Shown: positions 1-10,537, counted from the stretch's first letter. The stretch: 64,000 bases of DNA from Craterostigma plantagineum (GCA_027422505.1 JAPQWV010001547.1:18707-82706); one strand, 5' to 3'. Notes: generated from the letters alone by a model not told the origin. Numbers and translations are program-made.

Positions 1-738
1 TTTTGAACCTCTTGGCCGAAATGGATAAATAAAACCCTAGAAAACACTAATCCTCTCCAAGTTTTGTTCTATCCTCTTAACCACAATTCCTCTAACTCTA
101 TTCTTATGTTTCATAAACCTAAACTTCATAAAGATTAAGGTATTAAGCTGGCCGAATTTTAGCATGTAAGCATCATCACGAAAATCATACAAGAAATTCA
201 CGTTTAGCACATAAACACGTATAAATTCGAAAGAGATCATGCAATCACGTAAAATTCACGGATTTAAAACTTGTTTACGTGCGTAGGTGATCTTCACCTA
301 CCTTAATCCGTAGAGAGCTACGTAACGGGTTGTGTCGTATGATCCCGACCCGAGAGCTTCGATCCCGAGCTTCCGGAGATTTTTCTCCTCCTCCTCCTTC
401 TCCTTTCTTTCTTTCTTCTTCTTTTTTTTCGCTTCTTCTTTCTCCCTTTCTCCCTCTATCTCTCGGCCTCTCCCTTCTTTCTTTCCTTTCACCTTATTTA
501 TTTATTTTGCCCTCCATGTGTATTAGTTGTTGAATGGTACTTGTTTGTTTCAAAGATACCCTACCCTCACATGCATGGAGGAGGAATATTGAGGATGCCA
601 TGTGGGTTCCTTGTCATCATGAAGGAAACTTCCCACCTACCTTCAATTATTTTCGTCCTCCCCATCTTTTTCTATTTTTTTTTATTTTTTATTTTTATAT
701 TTGAGCTTTAGTTTCTCATTTTTCGGCCCCTTTTAAAA
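1..738 (-). mobile_element. E1-family Ty3 LTR, partial (unit 1)
   Basis: This is the outer (U3-side, minus strand) part of the E1 5' LTR, cut by the window start. It matches 20590-21327 and, more loosely, 11050-11730 of the E1 3' LTR. It contains the 19-bp inverted repeat GTAGGTGATCTTCACCTAC (283-301), a long pyrimidine tract (380-490) and T-rich stretches (665-710). The LTR homology ends in the TTTTAAAA run and does not reach the expected LTR terminus, which lies inverted 54 bp further on. There is no gene here; apparent open frames across the pyrimidine tract are compositional. Confidence 0.75.
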
Positions 739-792
739 CAAGGCAAAACGGACAAGTTACCATGCTGACAGGAAAACGCCACTGCCATGACA

Positions 793-910
793 TGTAATAC
801 CCGTAAAAAAATTTATTACGGGATTTTTCAATAATGTTCGAAATAACAAAAATTATTTTCAAACAAGATCCAATTTTCTCTTGAATTGGGCCAAGAATTT
901 ACAATTCGGG
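793..910 (+). repeat. Inverted E1 LTR terminus (unit 1)
   Basis: Starting exactly at TG (793), about 118 bp match the reverse complement of the terminal 100 bp of the E1 3' LTR (11735-11834): TGTAATAC, the ACGGG-type start, TTTTCAAACAAGAT and AATTGGGCCAAGAATTTACAAT. The E1 LTR body to its left (1-738) is minus-oriented, so the LTR end is flipped relative to the LTR. A 54-bp spacer (739-792) with no recognised homology separates the two. Bases 911-1024, just downstream, hold nothing I recognise. The same arrangement is at 21328-21492; in unit 3 it was deleted. Confidence 0.7.
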
Positions 911-1024
911 CTCCTTTTCGCTCGGTAGACATCCTAAGGTCCTACAATATGCAAAGAGGTTAGAGCATATAAATGCATGAAACAATGAACAATACTCTAT
1001 TATAACCCAAATAACTAGTACAAT

Positions 1025-1229
1025 AAACGTATTAGTAGACGTTTATCAAGTTGTATGCTCCTTCAACTACGAGACCATTTATTTGCCCCCAAAATTGTTG
1101 CAGATATACCATCGGAACTGCTGCCGTCACAGTGAGTGCGTGCCAGATGGGATGTTTTTGAGGTATGGAAACAATTGTCTCGTCCGGACATAGAAATGAC
1201 TTCTGATCCAGCTGAAAGTAGTGTCCTGT
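1025..1229 (-). pseudogene. Copia-like gag fragment (unit 1)
   Basis: The minus strand encodes about 65 residues, including HPIWHALTVTAAVP and MVYLQQFW. This resembles the N-terminal gag-like region of plant retrotransposon polyproteins, in which a (H)PL..AL....VP..Y.QQFW pattern recurs; the assignment is from memory of that pattern. The fragment is cut at its 5' side exactly where LTR-C begins (1230), so LTR-C appears to have inserted into it. No start codon belongs to it, because the apparent ATG lies within LTR-C. An identical copy is at 21607-21811. Confidence is moderate to low. Confidence 0.45.
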
Positions 1230-3271
1230 TGTAACGACCCTCACTTTTGATGTAAAATGTTAGCAGATTCTCGCAACGAAAACTGCGGAAGACCCACTTA
1301 ATAAAAAAATTCCTCGTGAAATATAATATACTACAGCGGAATCTTACATGCGCACACGGTTGATACACGTCATATTTTACATTCACACTCAATTCGAGTG
1401 TATTGACACACAAAACACACTAAAACCGCTCCACAGGTCACATCACGCACCGCCTTGCCCTCAAAAGACCATGGAGCACCGCCACTGCCTCGTTAGTTTT
1501 GACAGGTTTCCACATCATGCTCGTCAATACCTACAACACGTAGACTGAGCTCCTTGCCCAGTAGATGAAATAATGCATGATGTAATCGTGCACTCAATCA
1601 TAAACCCGGTATCTCACATGTAATGCACGCTCTTTCTTTTCTCATGCTAATCTCCCATTTCACAAATTAGGGCCCTAGGTTAGACTTGACACCTCGCATG
1701 CCAGTCACAATAACGGTAGCCTACTCTGGAAGTTCACGCCAGGTTGCTTCTTCCGTATAATATATAAAACGGTCGCACCTCGGGAAGCTCTCGCCCGGGT
1801 AGACAAAGCGTTCGCATCTGTCGAGCTGACAGAACGCTCACACCTATCAGCCGTCAGGTGCCATATTGAGTACTAGCCTCGACTCTTCAACGAGTCACCA
1901 ATCACAGAACCATCATCTACTCTACTAATAAGCGTTACCGTCTCCAATACGGTACACACGATATCAGTTCATCACCGACCCACACGGTCTGAACTTCCCT
2001 CGTACTAGTCTGAAGTGAACATGACAAATAAATGCATGATATATGTAGTTTATTTAAATCGCATAAAAATATTCACATATTTCATGTAAAACACGAAAGC
2101 ATGAAAACACATAAAAGAACATATTGTTTACGTATCGTAGGTGAATATTTCACCTACCTGTAGTCCTGATTTTCGTCAGCGATAAATCATTAATACCTTG
2201 AACCTCTGAGAACACAAAATGATAGTTACATCAGTACAAAACTCACTCTCGGACGACTATAATAAATGACTTTAATTTTCGAAAATATTTACACCCAACG
2301 AAAACCTCGCACGACCAAAACGCTCAAACGCCTAAATACCGAAACTTTATACTGTATATACTAACCACTTGAATCACAAAAACCCTCATATGATCAAACT
2401 AAATTAAACTTATGTTAACCCAAACCCAAAAAAAAACTCCTTAGTGCCAAAAATTTTAAGATTACTTCTGAAAGGTTGAAAAGACTTAAATACTTAATAT
2501 AATCTTAAACCCCAAAATACACAACATGGAAAACTCCCTTGTGCCAAAAATAATTTCTTAAGAGGTTTAGAACCCTAGTTTATCGAAAACTTCCAAACTT
2601 AAACATTTACCTACAAATCAATCAAATCCACAAAACTATGCCACATCCTAACCTTCAAATAATTCAACAGTTATTCTATATCGAAACCTTCATATTAGAA
2701 ATATTATTATATAGCCCCACAAAGAATGCTATGATGTCACTTTCTATGCACTAACCACTACAAAAACATTCCCATATTTAATAACTAGACTTATACCATA
2801 ATAGTTATTTCAAGAGTAAGTTTTTACCATCTAATCCAACAATCACGTAAGGTTCACAAGAGTAATTCTAATTATATATAAGTCACATAACTTATTTAGG
2901 TACAAATATATAAACACAGACTATTCCTCAAATAGCACATGTGACTTATCGAACACTTTAGAATACCTTACGTCTTAAACCACCGAAAACCTTTCTATAC
3001 TTAAGATAAATCGATACCTAAATAGAAGTACACTACCCAACTTTATATATTTCAACTATTTATGAAATACCTGAAAACTACTCTCAATAATTCCAACATA
3101 CACACGAAAACATCACATAAGTTCGCCTCATTAAAACGTATTGACCTCACGTAATCTCGATCGAAAATAGGTTATGAATACTCTAATAATTATGTACCCA
3201 TAAACCACATAAATCTCATATATCATGTAAAACATATCAAATACACATGAGCACAAACATTTTTACGTGTT
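1230..3271 (-). mobile_element. LTR-C, Ty3-type LTR sequence (unit 1)
   Basis: It begins with TGTAACGACC, like the inner end of the E1 LTR (19192) and the TGTCACGACC of E2, and shares the following blocks with E1: a GCGGAAG/GCGGAGAG block, CCCAGTAGATGAAA and an AACCCGG block. It carries the hairpin motif GTAGGTGA...TCACCTAC at 2137-2157, followed by CTGTAGTCC. The rest (about 2160-3240) is AT-rich and noncoding. A second partial occurrence of the motif (TTACGTGTTGTAGATGA, about 3264) suggests two LTR fragments may be fused here. No PPT, PBS or coding region accompanies it, so it is a solo or truncated LTR. No clear right terminus or target duplication was found. Confidence 0.6.
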
Positions 3272-3450
3272 GTAGATGATCAACGAGCACATAAGCATAT
3301 CTCCTACCACCAATGCTATGTACTTCCATCGGACCCATCAAATCCATGTGAATAAGCTGAAAACAATGAGCAGTTTCAAAACGTTGGGCAGCATGTTGGT
3401 CAACATTATGGCTAGCATGCACTTGCTTACCTTCAAACATGACTCACACA
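3272..3450 (-). pseudogene. Ty1/copia integrase N-terminal fragment (unit 1)
   Basis: Minus-strand codons give C-E-S-C, GKQVHASH, LIHMDLMGPMEV and SIGGRRYAYVLVDH. This is the join between the GAG-pre-integrase zinc region and the integrase core of copia elements; the D of MDLMGP would be the first catalytic Asp. It is the direct continuation of the copia reading at 5925-7040: removing the LINE between them restores a GKVVCESC-type junction. It stops after the VDH and runs into LTR-C, so most of integrase, RT and RNase H is missing. Confidence 0.75.
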
Positions 3451-3465
3451 CAACCTTACCAAACT

Positions 3466-5909
3466 TTTTTTTTTTGGGGGAAATGGTCACTAAAATAAAA
3501 AGGAAAGCAGTACATGTGGTTCGCTCAAGGAGCACATACCAACTGGTAACAAGCTACCAGCTCACAAGGACACAACCAAATCCACAGAAACAGCCCTCAA
3601 ACAACAAGCCAAAGGAAAGGCGGCAAAGACAGCCAAACACATGCAGAAATCCAAATCTGACCAAGTAAAACCGCAACAAGCGGCGAGCGAGGTCAGGGGT
3701 CTCCAGTGTCGTGGCTAGCTATAGGATCTTGGGTGCTCTTGTTCGTCGCCTCATGGGCAGCCTCGAGGTCAGCAAGAGCCTCAAACATGTTACGATCCGG
3801 ATGGTGGTACGACGTCCCAACGCCTTTGGTGGTGGGGGCATCCGCCGAGCTAGGATGAGTTGGCCGAGTCCTGCGATCGAAGGAATGTTTGGGCCGGCGT
3901 TGCTTGCCTTCCCCATCGAGGCCAGCCATGGTGGCCTCCTTATGAACGACGCCTTTACCCTTGGATTCCATACGACTCCATGCACGCACTTGTGTTGCCA
4001 CCGTAGTCGGACGTGGCAGCGGTTTGTTAGGCTGCATGGGCGCGGCGACCGTGAGGGCCCTAGCCGAGCTGTTAGGACGCGGGTGGATCTTGGCCGAGCT
4101 TTTAGGCGGCTGTTGCGGCCGGTTTTTGGGGCAAGTCGTGATACTATGGGCCCAGGAGTCACATGACGAGAATTTTTTTGGTCGCCACTCATATTCAACA
4201 TTAATGGGTACGACCCCCGAGGAGCTACCATCCTGAGTTGGAATGTGGATATTGAATCGCTCGACTAAAGGTTCCGTCAGTGTTATTTCAATACAGACCC
4301 TAGCATACTCAAGACGTTCCGCGCGAGCCGTCACTGCATCCGCAAACAAGGGCTTCCCGAGCACACTAGCAACGATTCCTAAGCCGGCTTGTGTCCAGTA
4401 TTCCGTTGGGATGTTTCGGAGTCTAACCCAAAGCGGAATAGTCGGATGCTGTTTCTTTTCAAAAGAAAAACCCATATGCCAAGCCTCAAGGAAGATCGGC
4501 TGCCCCTGCAAGAGCCAAGGTCCACCTTCCAAGGCCGCAGCTGGCGCGCCTCCGAGGTAAAACGGAACTTGAAAAATCCATTGATCGTCGATCTTACTTC
4601 GACAAGGTTCTCCAAATAGATCGGACGAAGCGTTCAACATGTGGGAAATACGGGCGCTTCCCAATAAAATACCCGACGAGCGTATGATCCCACCGTGCGG
4701 CACCTTGCTGAGCAACTTCCCACGAAGGCCGGGCAGCGGCGACTCCATCAATGACACTAGGCATCATGTAAGTTAGAGGGATGCGTGGTGAGCTAGCCCT
4801 TCCTCGGTTGTTGTTGACGCCAGACAATATCAGAGAATGAATGTCCCGAACTAAGAATTCCCGGTGGTGGAACCTCCTCAGGAAGCCTAGTGCGCGAATC
4901 TGTATTGCCGGCGCATGAGGGAAAGGTAGCTATTATGGGAGAATCCTTGGAAGAATCGTTAGGCCCATGAATAGTGGATATAACCTCATCCTCGTCATGT
5001 GTAGGCCCATTAAGGGTGGTAGTGGCTTTCTCCACATGTCCAGGCCCAAAAGGGGTATCCGGCCCAACAGTGTTGGGGTAAGTATCCAACACAAATTCAG
5101 GGCCCTTTAGAGGATAATTCTCCACCTCAAGCGCAGGCCCATCAGGAATATTAGCATCAGAATTAGGGTTAGCTTCCACCTCTAGTCTAGGCCCAATATT
5201 AGCAATAGGCCCAATAGGGTTAGGTTCTGTCGTCAGAACCCTAATTCCATCTTCACCATCTTGATCTTCCAATTGCAGGTTACGACTGGTGGCGGTGGTG
5301 TGCCCCTCCGCATTGGTCTGTGCACGGCCTGAGTAGCATCACGGAGGGGGGCTGTGTGGGAGGTGATACGTCGGCGTCGTTGCGGAATCCACAGTGGTCG
5401 AGGCGGGTTAATCCTTGGTGATGGCAGAGGGGTCGAGAAAAGCTCATGGGTGAGCGCAGTTCCCTTTGTGGGGGGGGGGGGGGGTTCGGCCAATTTGGCG
5501 AACCCGCCGGCGAGGTTAGGGAATCGAAACGCCTGCTAGTGACGCGGCTAAACAGTCCCTCAAACGAAGGAACATCGAAGAGGCTGTCAAACGCGGGGAT
5601 GGACTGCCGAAGCAAGCCATAATCCGGCACCAAGCTGGCAGGGTCCACGTTCGGCATGTCAGAGGTAGCCATAGAAGATGAAGAGGTGAGAAGTCGAAGG
5701 GTCACTAAGAGACGGGGATAGAAGAGACGGGGCTAAGACCCTCCCATCGCCGTTTGAGCCCGGCGATGGAGGGTGGGGGGTGCGGCTGGTGTCGAAGTGG
5801 CGAGACGGATGGTGGTCGCCGGCAGTGAGGGGAGATGGTGATGGAGGGTGACGGATTTTTTAGGTTTTTCGTTAGGGTTTGACAAGAGAGAAACTAGAGA
5901 GAGAAATCT
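3466..5909 (-). mobile_element. ORF1-only L1-type LINE insertion with 15-bp target duplication (unit 1)
   Basis: The insertion is 2.44 kb with a T-run at its left (the 3' poly(A) on the minus strand), a 3' UTR of about 210 bp, a DUF4283-type ORF1 and a 5' UTR of about 235 bp. The duplicated target caaccttaccaaact is at 3451-3465 and 5910-5924. No ORF2 (endonuclease or RT) is present: the 3' UTR follows ORF1 directly. The 3' UTR loosely resembles those at 45190 and 63177 (a TCACTAAA start, ggtaacaa.ctacc and CAGCCC blocks), so an L1-family tail is likely. It sits inside the copia remnant, between pre-integrase and integrase. Copies at 24048-26493 and 47859-50303 come from the tandem duplications, not from separate insertions. 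Confidence 0.85.
3693..5672 (-). pseudogene. LINE ORF1 (DUF4283 and degenerate zinc knuckle), frameshifted (unit 1)
   Basis: ORF1 of plant L1 LINEs is a nucleic-acid-binding protein that packages element RNA. The chosen start is the ATG at 5672 (MATSDMPN), downstream of a CT-rich leader. The frame is broken at a G-run (15 G near 5470), near 5275, near 4793 (a stop after RQQQPRKG) and near 4650. The DUF4283 region is clear: WDHTLVGYFIGKRPYFPHVE, then WIFQVPF, GGPWLLQGQPIFLEAW, PLWVRLRNIP and LEYARVCIEI. The following CCHC knuckle reads F-S-S-C....H....C, so its first Cys is Phe. The C-terminus is basic and proline-rich and ends at a stop near 3693. About 660 codons if the frame were continuous. 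Confidence 0.8.
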
Positions 5910-5924
5910 CAACCTTACCAAACT

Positions 5925-7040
5925 CCTTAAGCTTTGGAATGCCTCTAATTGCGTCGTGTTTGATAAGTTGCTCCAGCGTACGGTAGTTGACATGGCCCAG
6001 TTGGTAATGCCAAAGGATGACATCATCATCGGCCTTAGAGAGTTGGCACACGTCTTCACACCGGATTTTTCACCGACTAGATAGCAGTTGTTACTCGATA
6101 CCTGCCATAACTCGCACGCAATTACTGTTAAATACTTCACAACATTCTTTATTAAATCGTACCTTGAGATCGTCATCGCAAAGCCCGTCTACATGAAGGA
6201 CATTGCTTAGCTTGGGAAAGTTGGGCACATTCAATCTGCCTTGGCCGAGAATCTGTCCTTTTGCATCTCCTCCAAATGTCACAGATCCACTCTTTAAGGG
6301 CATGTACTCACTAAGATGAGCCAGCTGAACTTTCTCCCGACTACTTTTCAACACTGATTTCTCAATATTGAGCGGGATGTTGGAGGACATTTCAGCCGAC
6401 ATCGATTTCTTCGCAGAAAACTCCCCCTTCAATTTCCAGCAATATGGCTTACTATGACCAAGCTGCTTACAATGGTTACAGTTTAACTGTCTATTCTTAG
6501 ACCTACTGGCATCATGCTTACGACTCTTCTTAACGACTAAATTCTCAATACGTTCCTTCGTAACATGCTCGGTTTTTTCCTTAGCAAAACTATCTTAGGT
6601 CTATCATGAATAAATGAATCAGAAGAATTTGAGGGCTGAGAGTTAAATCCTAAACCTTGCTTATCGAAAACACCTAAAGATAATACCTCATCAAGGGTAT
6701 TTTTACCCTTGCTCATCTGCGTGAACGTTTCGTCGGCCTCGTTGACTCGCTTTTGAAGTTTGTCAATCTCCTTGTCCTTCTCGTCAGCACGACCTCCAAT
6801 TTGTTCATCCCTTCAAGTAGGCTTTCAATCATCTTTTCGCTATTCTCATTGTCCTCGAACATCGTTTTCACGATGGTTCTTAGTTCCGAATTTTTCGCCT
6901 TTTCCTTCTCATATTGCGCGGACAACATCTTGACGGCTTCATTAATCTGAACTTCCGCACAAATGTCAGTTTCTAACTCTGCATCATCAGAACTTAAATA
7001 CCCATCAAACCAGTTTGAGTCATAACTCCCTTGCATTGCT
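5925..7040 (-). pseudogene. Ty1/copia gag C-terminus, protease and GAG-pre-integrase remnant (unit 1)
   Basis: Read on the minus strand from 7036: an acidic, coiled-coil-like gag segment (INEAVKMLSAQYEKEKAKNS); a CCHC knuckle C-NH-C-KQLG-H-SKPY-C at about 6436-6486; then the protease-proximal region VTFGGDAKGQILGQGRL, LSNVLHVDGL and VRFNKECCEV; then the GAG-pre-integrase WHYQLGHVNYRTLEQLIKH. This is the domain order of copia pol. The catalytic DSG is not visible and several frameshifts are present. It continues into 3272-3450 across the LINE. The right edge at about 7040 abuts a plus-strand LINE. Confidence 0.75.
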
Positions 7041-7794
7041 TGGGGGGTTGCAAGATGAGGATGCTCTTTTGACGACTATACTTACTATGGGCCCTAAAGC
7101 GAGTGCAACCCTTTTGGGGGTTAATCCATGATCCCTATCGGTTCATGGAACGTGCATGGTCTTAATAGGCAAGACCACAGGAGGGCGGTGAGGGAGTGGA
7201 TTAGTCGTGGTGGTTTGAGACTTGTTGGTCTTCTTGAGACTCAAGTGGCCGAGTCTAACGCAGCACGCATTTCTGATGGACTTAGGCTGCGTTGGAGTTG
7301 ATTTTTTGACTATATGGTGGCCCTGGGACTCGTATTTGGGTGGGCTTGGACCCTTCGTGGCTTCGCGTGACAGTTGGAGCCAAATCTAGCCAAGCTGTAC
7401 ACTGCCATGTGGAACAAATTGACACGAGGGAAACAAATGTTTCTCTCTTTCGTATATGGGAATTCTAAACGGGTACCCCTTCGGGACGAGCTGATCCAGT
7501 TCTCTGCATTACGTATGGACGATGCATGGCTGGTGTCAGGGGATTTCAACACCATTCTACATGCGGGCGAGGGAAGTTGGGGTGCTCCTCAACCGCGGGA
7601 TATGTCAGATTTTCGGACCTGTCTACTAAGAGCTGATTTATTATCTCTTCCTTCAACAGGACATGAGTTCACTTGGTATAATCAGCAGCGGGCACTTGCG
7701 GATATCTGGCGTAGATTGGATCGCATGCTTGGCAATCCCCAGCGGTTTGCTAGGTATCCGGATGCATGTTTTCGTTGCGAGCTCCCTGCCACTT
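7041..7794 (+). pseudogene. LINE ORF2 endonuclease domain, 5' part (unit 1)
   Basis: An APE-type endonuclease of a plant L1 LINE, which nicks target DNA for target-primed reverse transcription. From an ATG at 7128: SWNVHGLN (motif with the metal-site Asn), LVGLLETQV (catalytic Glu), then a frameshifted middle (7300-7400), then LVSGDFNTILHAGE (GDFN motif) and EFTWYNQQ. Reading stops at PAT because the E2 LTR begins at 7795. The SDHSPL motif expected next is found 3' of E2 in the other copies (38945). Internal stops near 7300 and 7370 make it inactive. Its 5' edge falls in the copia gag; no ORF1 precedes it. Confidence 0.8.
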
Positions 7795-8952
7795 TGTCAC
7801 GACCCGTCGTCCCGCCCTCGTATTCCGTTCTAATCCTAAGTATCTAATGCTTTGTTATCGCGCAAAAGCGTAAAAATGCGAATAAAAATTTTTCCTTTTA
7901 AAAACTACGTGCGGAAGTCTTATACACATGTCAAAAGAATGTTCGCAAATCGTTCTACAATTCATCGTAGTCATGTCTATACAGAAGACAAGTGTGGGTG
8001 TGTGTGCAGCCAAAAGCTTCCGATGCGCCCGGCCTTCACAGGTCGTCATCCATACACACACTCCCACCTCAAAAGCAGCCGGATAGCTTCAAAGATCGGC
8101 CTCGCATAAAAGTCGGATCACGTACCGTGATCGTCGGTACCTACAACACGTAACATAAACAATGAGCCACCGAGGCTCAGTAAGCAGAAATTATGCATGT
8201 ATGCACGTGTCCTAACGAACGACAATCCACGCCGTCGTTTTCTAACGTCATACTCTTTTTCTCATACTCTTACTTCATACGGGCCCTCGGCTTTCAGTCC
8301 CACTATGCGCCATCCTTAGAGATCTCAGTGTGGAGGTTCACACACTAGAAGGTCACCTGAAGGAATCTTCCCTTACTCAGTGTGGCCTCCACGCGAGCGC
8401 TTCTCACTGGTAGTCAACACCGAAGCCACTAACCACGGAGGTCACCCGAAGGAATCTTCCCTCCGAGTAGTGCTTTACACGCTAGAAGGTCACCCGAACG
8501 AATCTTCCCTTACTCAGCGTGTGCCCCGGGCCGCATCCTCCAGGTTGCATCTCCCGCATACGGGGTATTTCCCCCAGCCTCTTATACAGGCCTTTTAGCT
8601 TCATTCGCCTTACTGGCTGCACAGCGGAAGCCGTGACTCTTCATTCGAGTCGACACAGACGCCACTATCGGCGAGTATACATCGCACACAGGCGATCTTA
8701 CGCACGCTCATACCTCGCGTCTTATACACTACGCATGCGTGCAAATGCTCATGCTATGCTCATGTACATAATTTAATCGTATCATACGTACACATTTCAT
8801 ACAAAATTCACGAGCACGTAATTCACATAATTGAACGCAGGCAAGTTACGTGTCGTAGTTGAATTTCTACTTACCTGTAGTCCAAGCTCAATTAGCGTAT
8901 TGCCTCGTGAATCTCCTAATGTTCGACCTTTTTAAATAAAAAGGGTTAATTT
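7795..8952 (-). mobile_element. E2 3' LTR, truncated at the duplication joint (unit 1)
   Basis: It starts TGTCACGACCCG at exactly the same target base as E2 at 28379 and 52188, preceded by the same CACTT (7790-7794), so it is the same insertion event. It shares left-LTR variants with 28379-31325 (ATTCCGTTC, CACAGCGGAAGCC) and not those of the right LTR. It ends after 1158 bp within AAGGGTTAATTT, where the 20.58-kb duplication joint lies. Three imperfect repeats of a GAAGGAATCTTCCCT-type block occur at 8330-8520. Confidence 0.85.
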
Positions 8953-10537
8953 ACATGGCTCTCACCTAACCGGGACGCAAGTGAAAGGCGTAAGAGTTAT
9001 TTAAATGTATACACTATAGTCGGTTCGCCCGAATTTCGATTAGATCAAAATTCGTTCTCAACTGGGATCTGTCCGGTACCGCGGGATTGGCTAGGCGAAT
9101 ACCGGGACTCGCGGATTCCTTCCGTGCCAGTTGAGACGGACCTAGAGAGTCGCGCTTAAAAATGGTAATGAACTTGAACGAAAACGGCGGGCTTTTCTCT
9201 GGAACCTAACGAATGGGAATCGTTGAGGTAGTGGCATAGTTGACACGAGGTGTCGATAATTTAGTTTAAATTCCGGTGACGGTCACGGAATAATTAGGAC
9301 TTGAGATTGTCTTAAGTGCTTAATTATTAACTAAATGAGGCTCAATTGTGATTAAAATAATTAGATTGGATTTAATTATTTTATTACTTAAATTGAGGGA
9401 CTAAATTGAGAATTAGAAACCTCATGGGCTTAAATGAAATATTTGCATGTTGACTTGGTCTTGGACATGTGTATAATTCCTAGCTTGCCACATTGGATGA
9501 GGTGGCTTGTGAGTCATACTCTTGGCTTTGTTGAGAGCATGACAAGTATTATTGAATAATAATAAAATAACCCTAAGTGGACTTTTACTACATGATTGAT
9601 ATGACACCTCACTTGATTTTTTTATGCAAAAATAATATATAGAACAAGCATGCAACGTGAGTTGATTATCCAAGCCAAGTACTTGGCCACTTTGCTCTCA
9701 ATAACTAATAGCTAAAGAGTAAGAAAGAGTGTACTTGGTACTTCTTAAGCCACTTAATTCTAGCCACGGATCGTTCGACGAAGCCCGACGCCCGAACCGA
9801 GCTGCGTCTAGCCATCGGGAGCAGTCTCGGAGGTTCGATCAAGGACATACCAGCGTGACGATCTAGCCCGGAGGCCCCCGGAATCAGACTAGGCACTGCG
9901 ACGCTCATCCGAGGTGTAATCACGTACGCGAAGGTATATTTCAAACCCTACTGATTTGATATTACGAAAAATACCAAACGACCTCGGAATGATTCGAAAG
10001 ACCCCTCGTTACGATCGTTGGGAACTGTAGAATCAATCTGGAAAATTGGTATTGATTGGAAATCATTTCGGTTGTCAAACTTCGAAAGACGGCAGACTGC
10101 CGCTTTAGTCGAATTGACATTTCGAACCACAGATTTGATTTTTTGAAAATACCAAAGACTTTCGGAATGATTCGAAAGACCCCTCGTTACGATCATTGGG
10201 AAGTGTAGAATCAATCTGGAAAATTTGGTATCGATCCAAATCGTTTCGGTCACCAAATAGTCGAAACACTGTCGGCTGCCGCTTTGTTCGAACTAGTTTC
10301 ACAAATTATTAATTAGACATAAATTTGTAATAATTCGAATTTAGGAAATTCGAATTAACGTGGTCTCCTGAGTCTCAGGGCAGTACCTGGAGCCCTCGAG
10401 AAGCCGAAGGGCGTTAGGTCGAATTTAGATGTTTGAAAATCGAAATTCAACCCTATGCCGCTCGGTTCAAAACGCGCTTCCGCTATCGCCACGTGAGCTG
10501 TTTCGGGGGCCGCATCGATTAATCGGGATACCCCATC
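8953..10537 (+). mobile_element. LTR-D, noncoding LTR-like sequence
   Basis: These 1.6 kb occur once in the window and have no convincing coding sequence. Composition and layout (an AT-rich block 9270-9720, then a GC-richer block 9760-9930, then a repeat block) resemble the LTR of a Ty3 element in plus orientation, but no TG...CA termini, PBS or PPT are visible. The left edge is the duplication joint and the right edge runs into the E1 3' LTR at 10538, so both ends are truncated. A 178-bp direct repeat lies at about 9955-10300. Assignment as an LTR is inference. Confidence 0.4.
9955..10300. repeat. 178-bp direct repeat, two copies, in LTR-D
   Basis: The block containing GGAATGATTCGAAAGACCCC starts its match at 9986 and again at 10164, a period of 178 bp. 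Each unit has the order AATACCAAA, CTCGTTACGATC, GTAGAATCAATCTGGAAAA and TGCCGCTTT.TCGAA. The copies differ at several positions and by small indels. Confidence 0.8.

Noticed and set aside
330..533. Open frames across the CTCCTC/TTCTTT tract (also 11302-11583 and 20919-21301)
   Set aside because: Low-complexity pyrimidine sequence inside the E1 LTR; the peptides are Ser/Pro/Phe/Leu runs with no homology and the tract sits in noncoding LTR.
3466..5909. Three independent LINE insertions at the same site in three units
   Set aside because: Identical target duplication, identical internal defects and identical flanks show one insertion copied by tandem duplication.
8330..8520. CRISPR-like spaced repeats
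   Set aside because: Only three imperfect repeats in a plant LTR, with unequal spacing and no cas genes; the context is eukaryotic.
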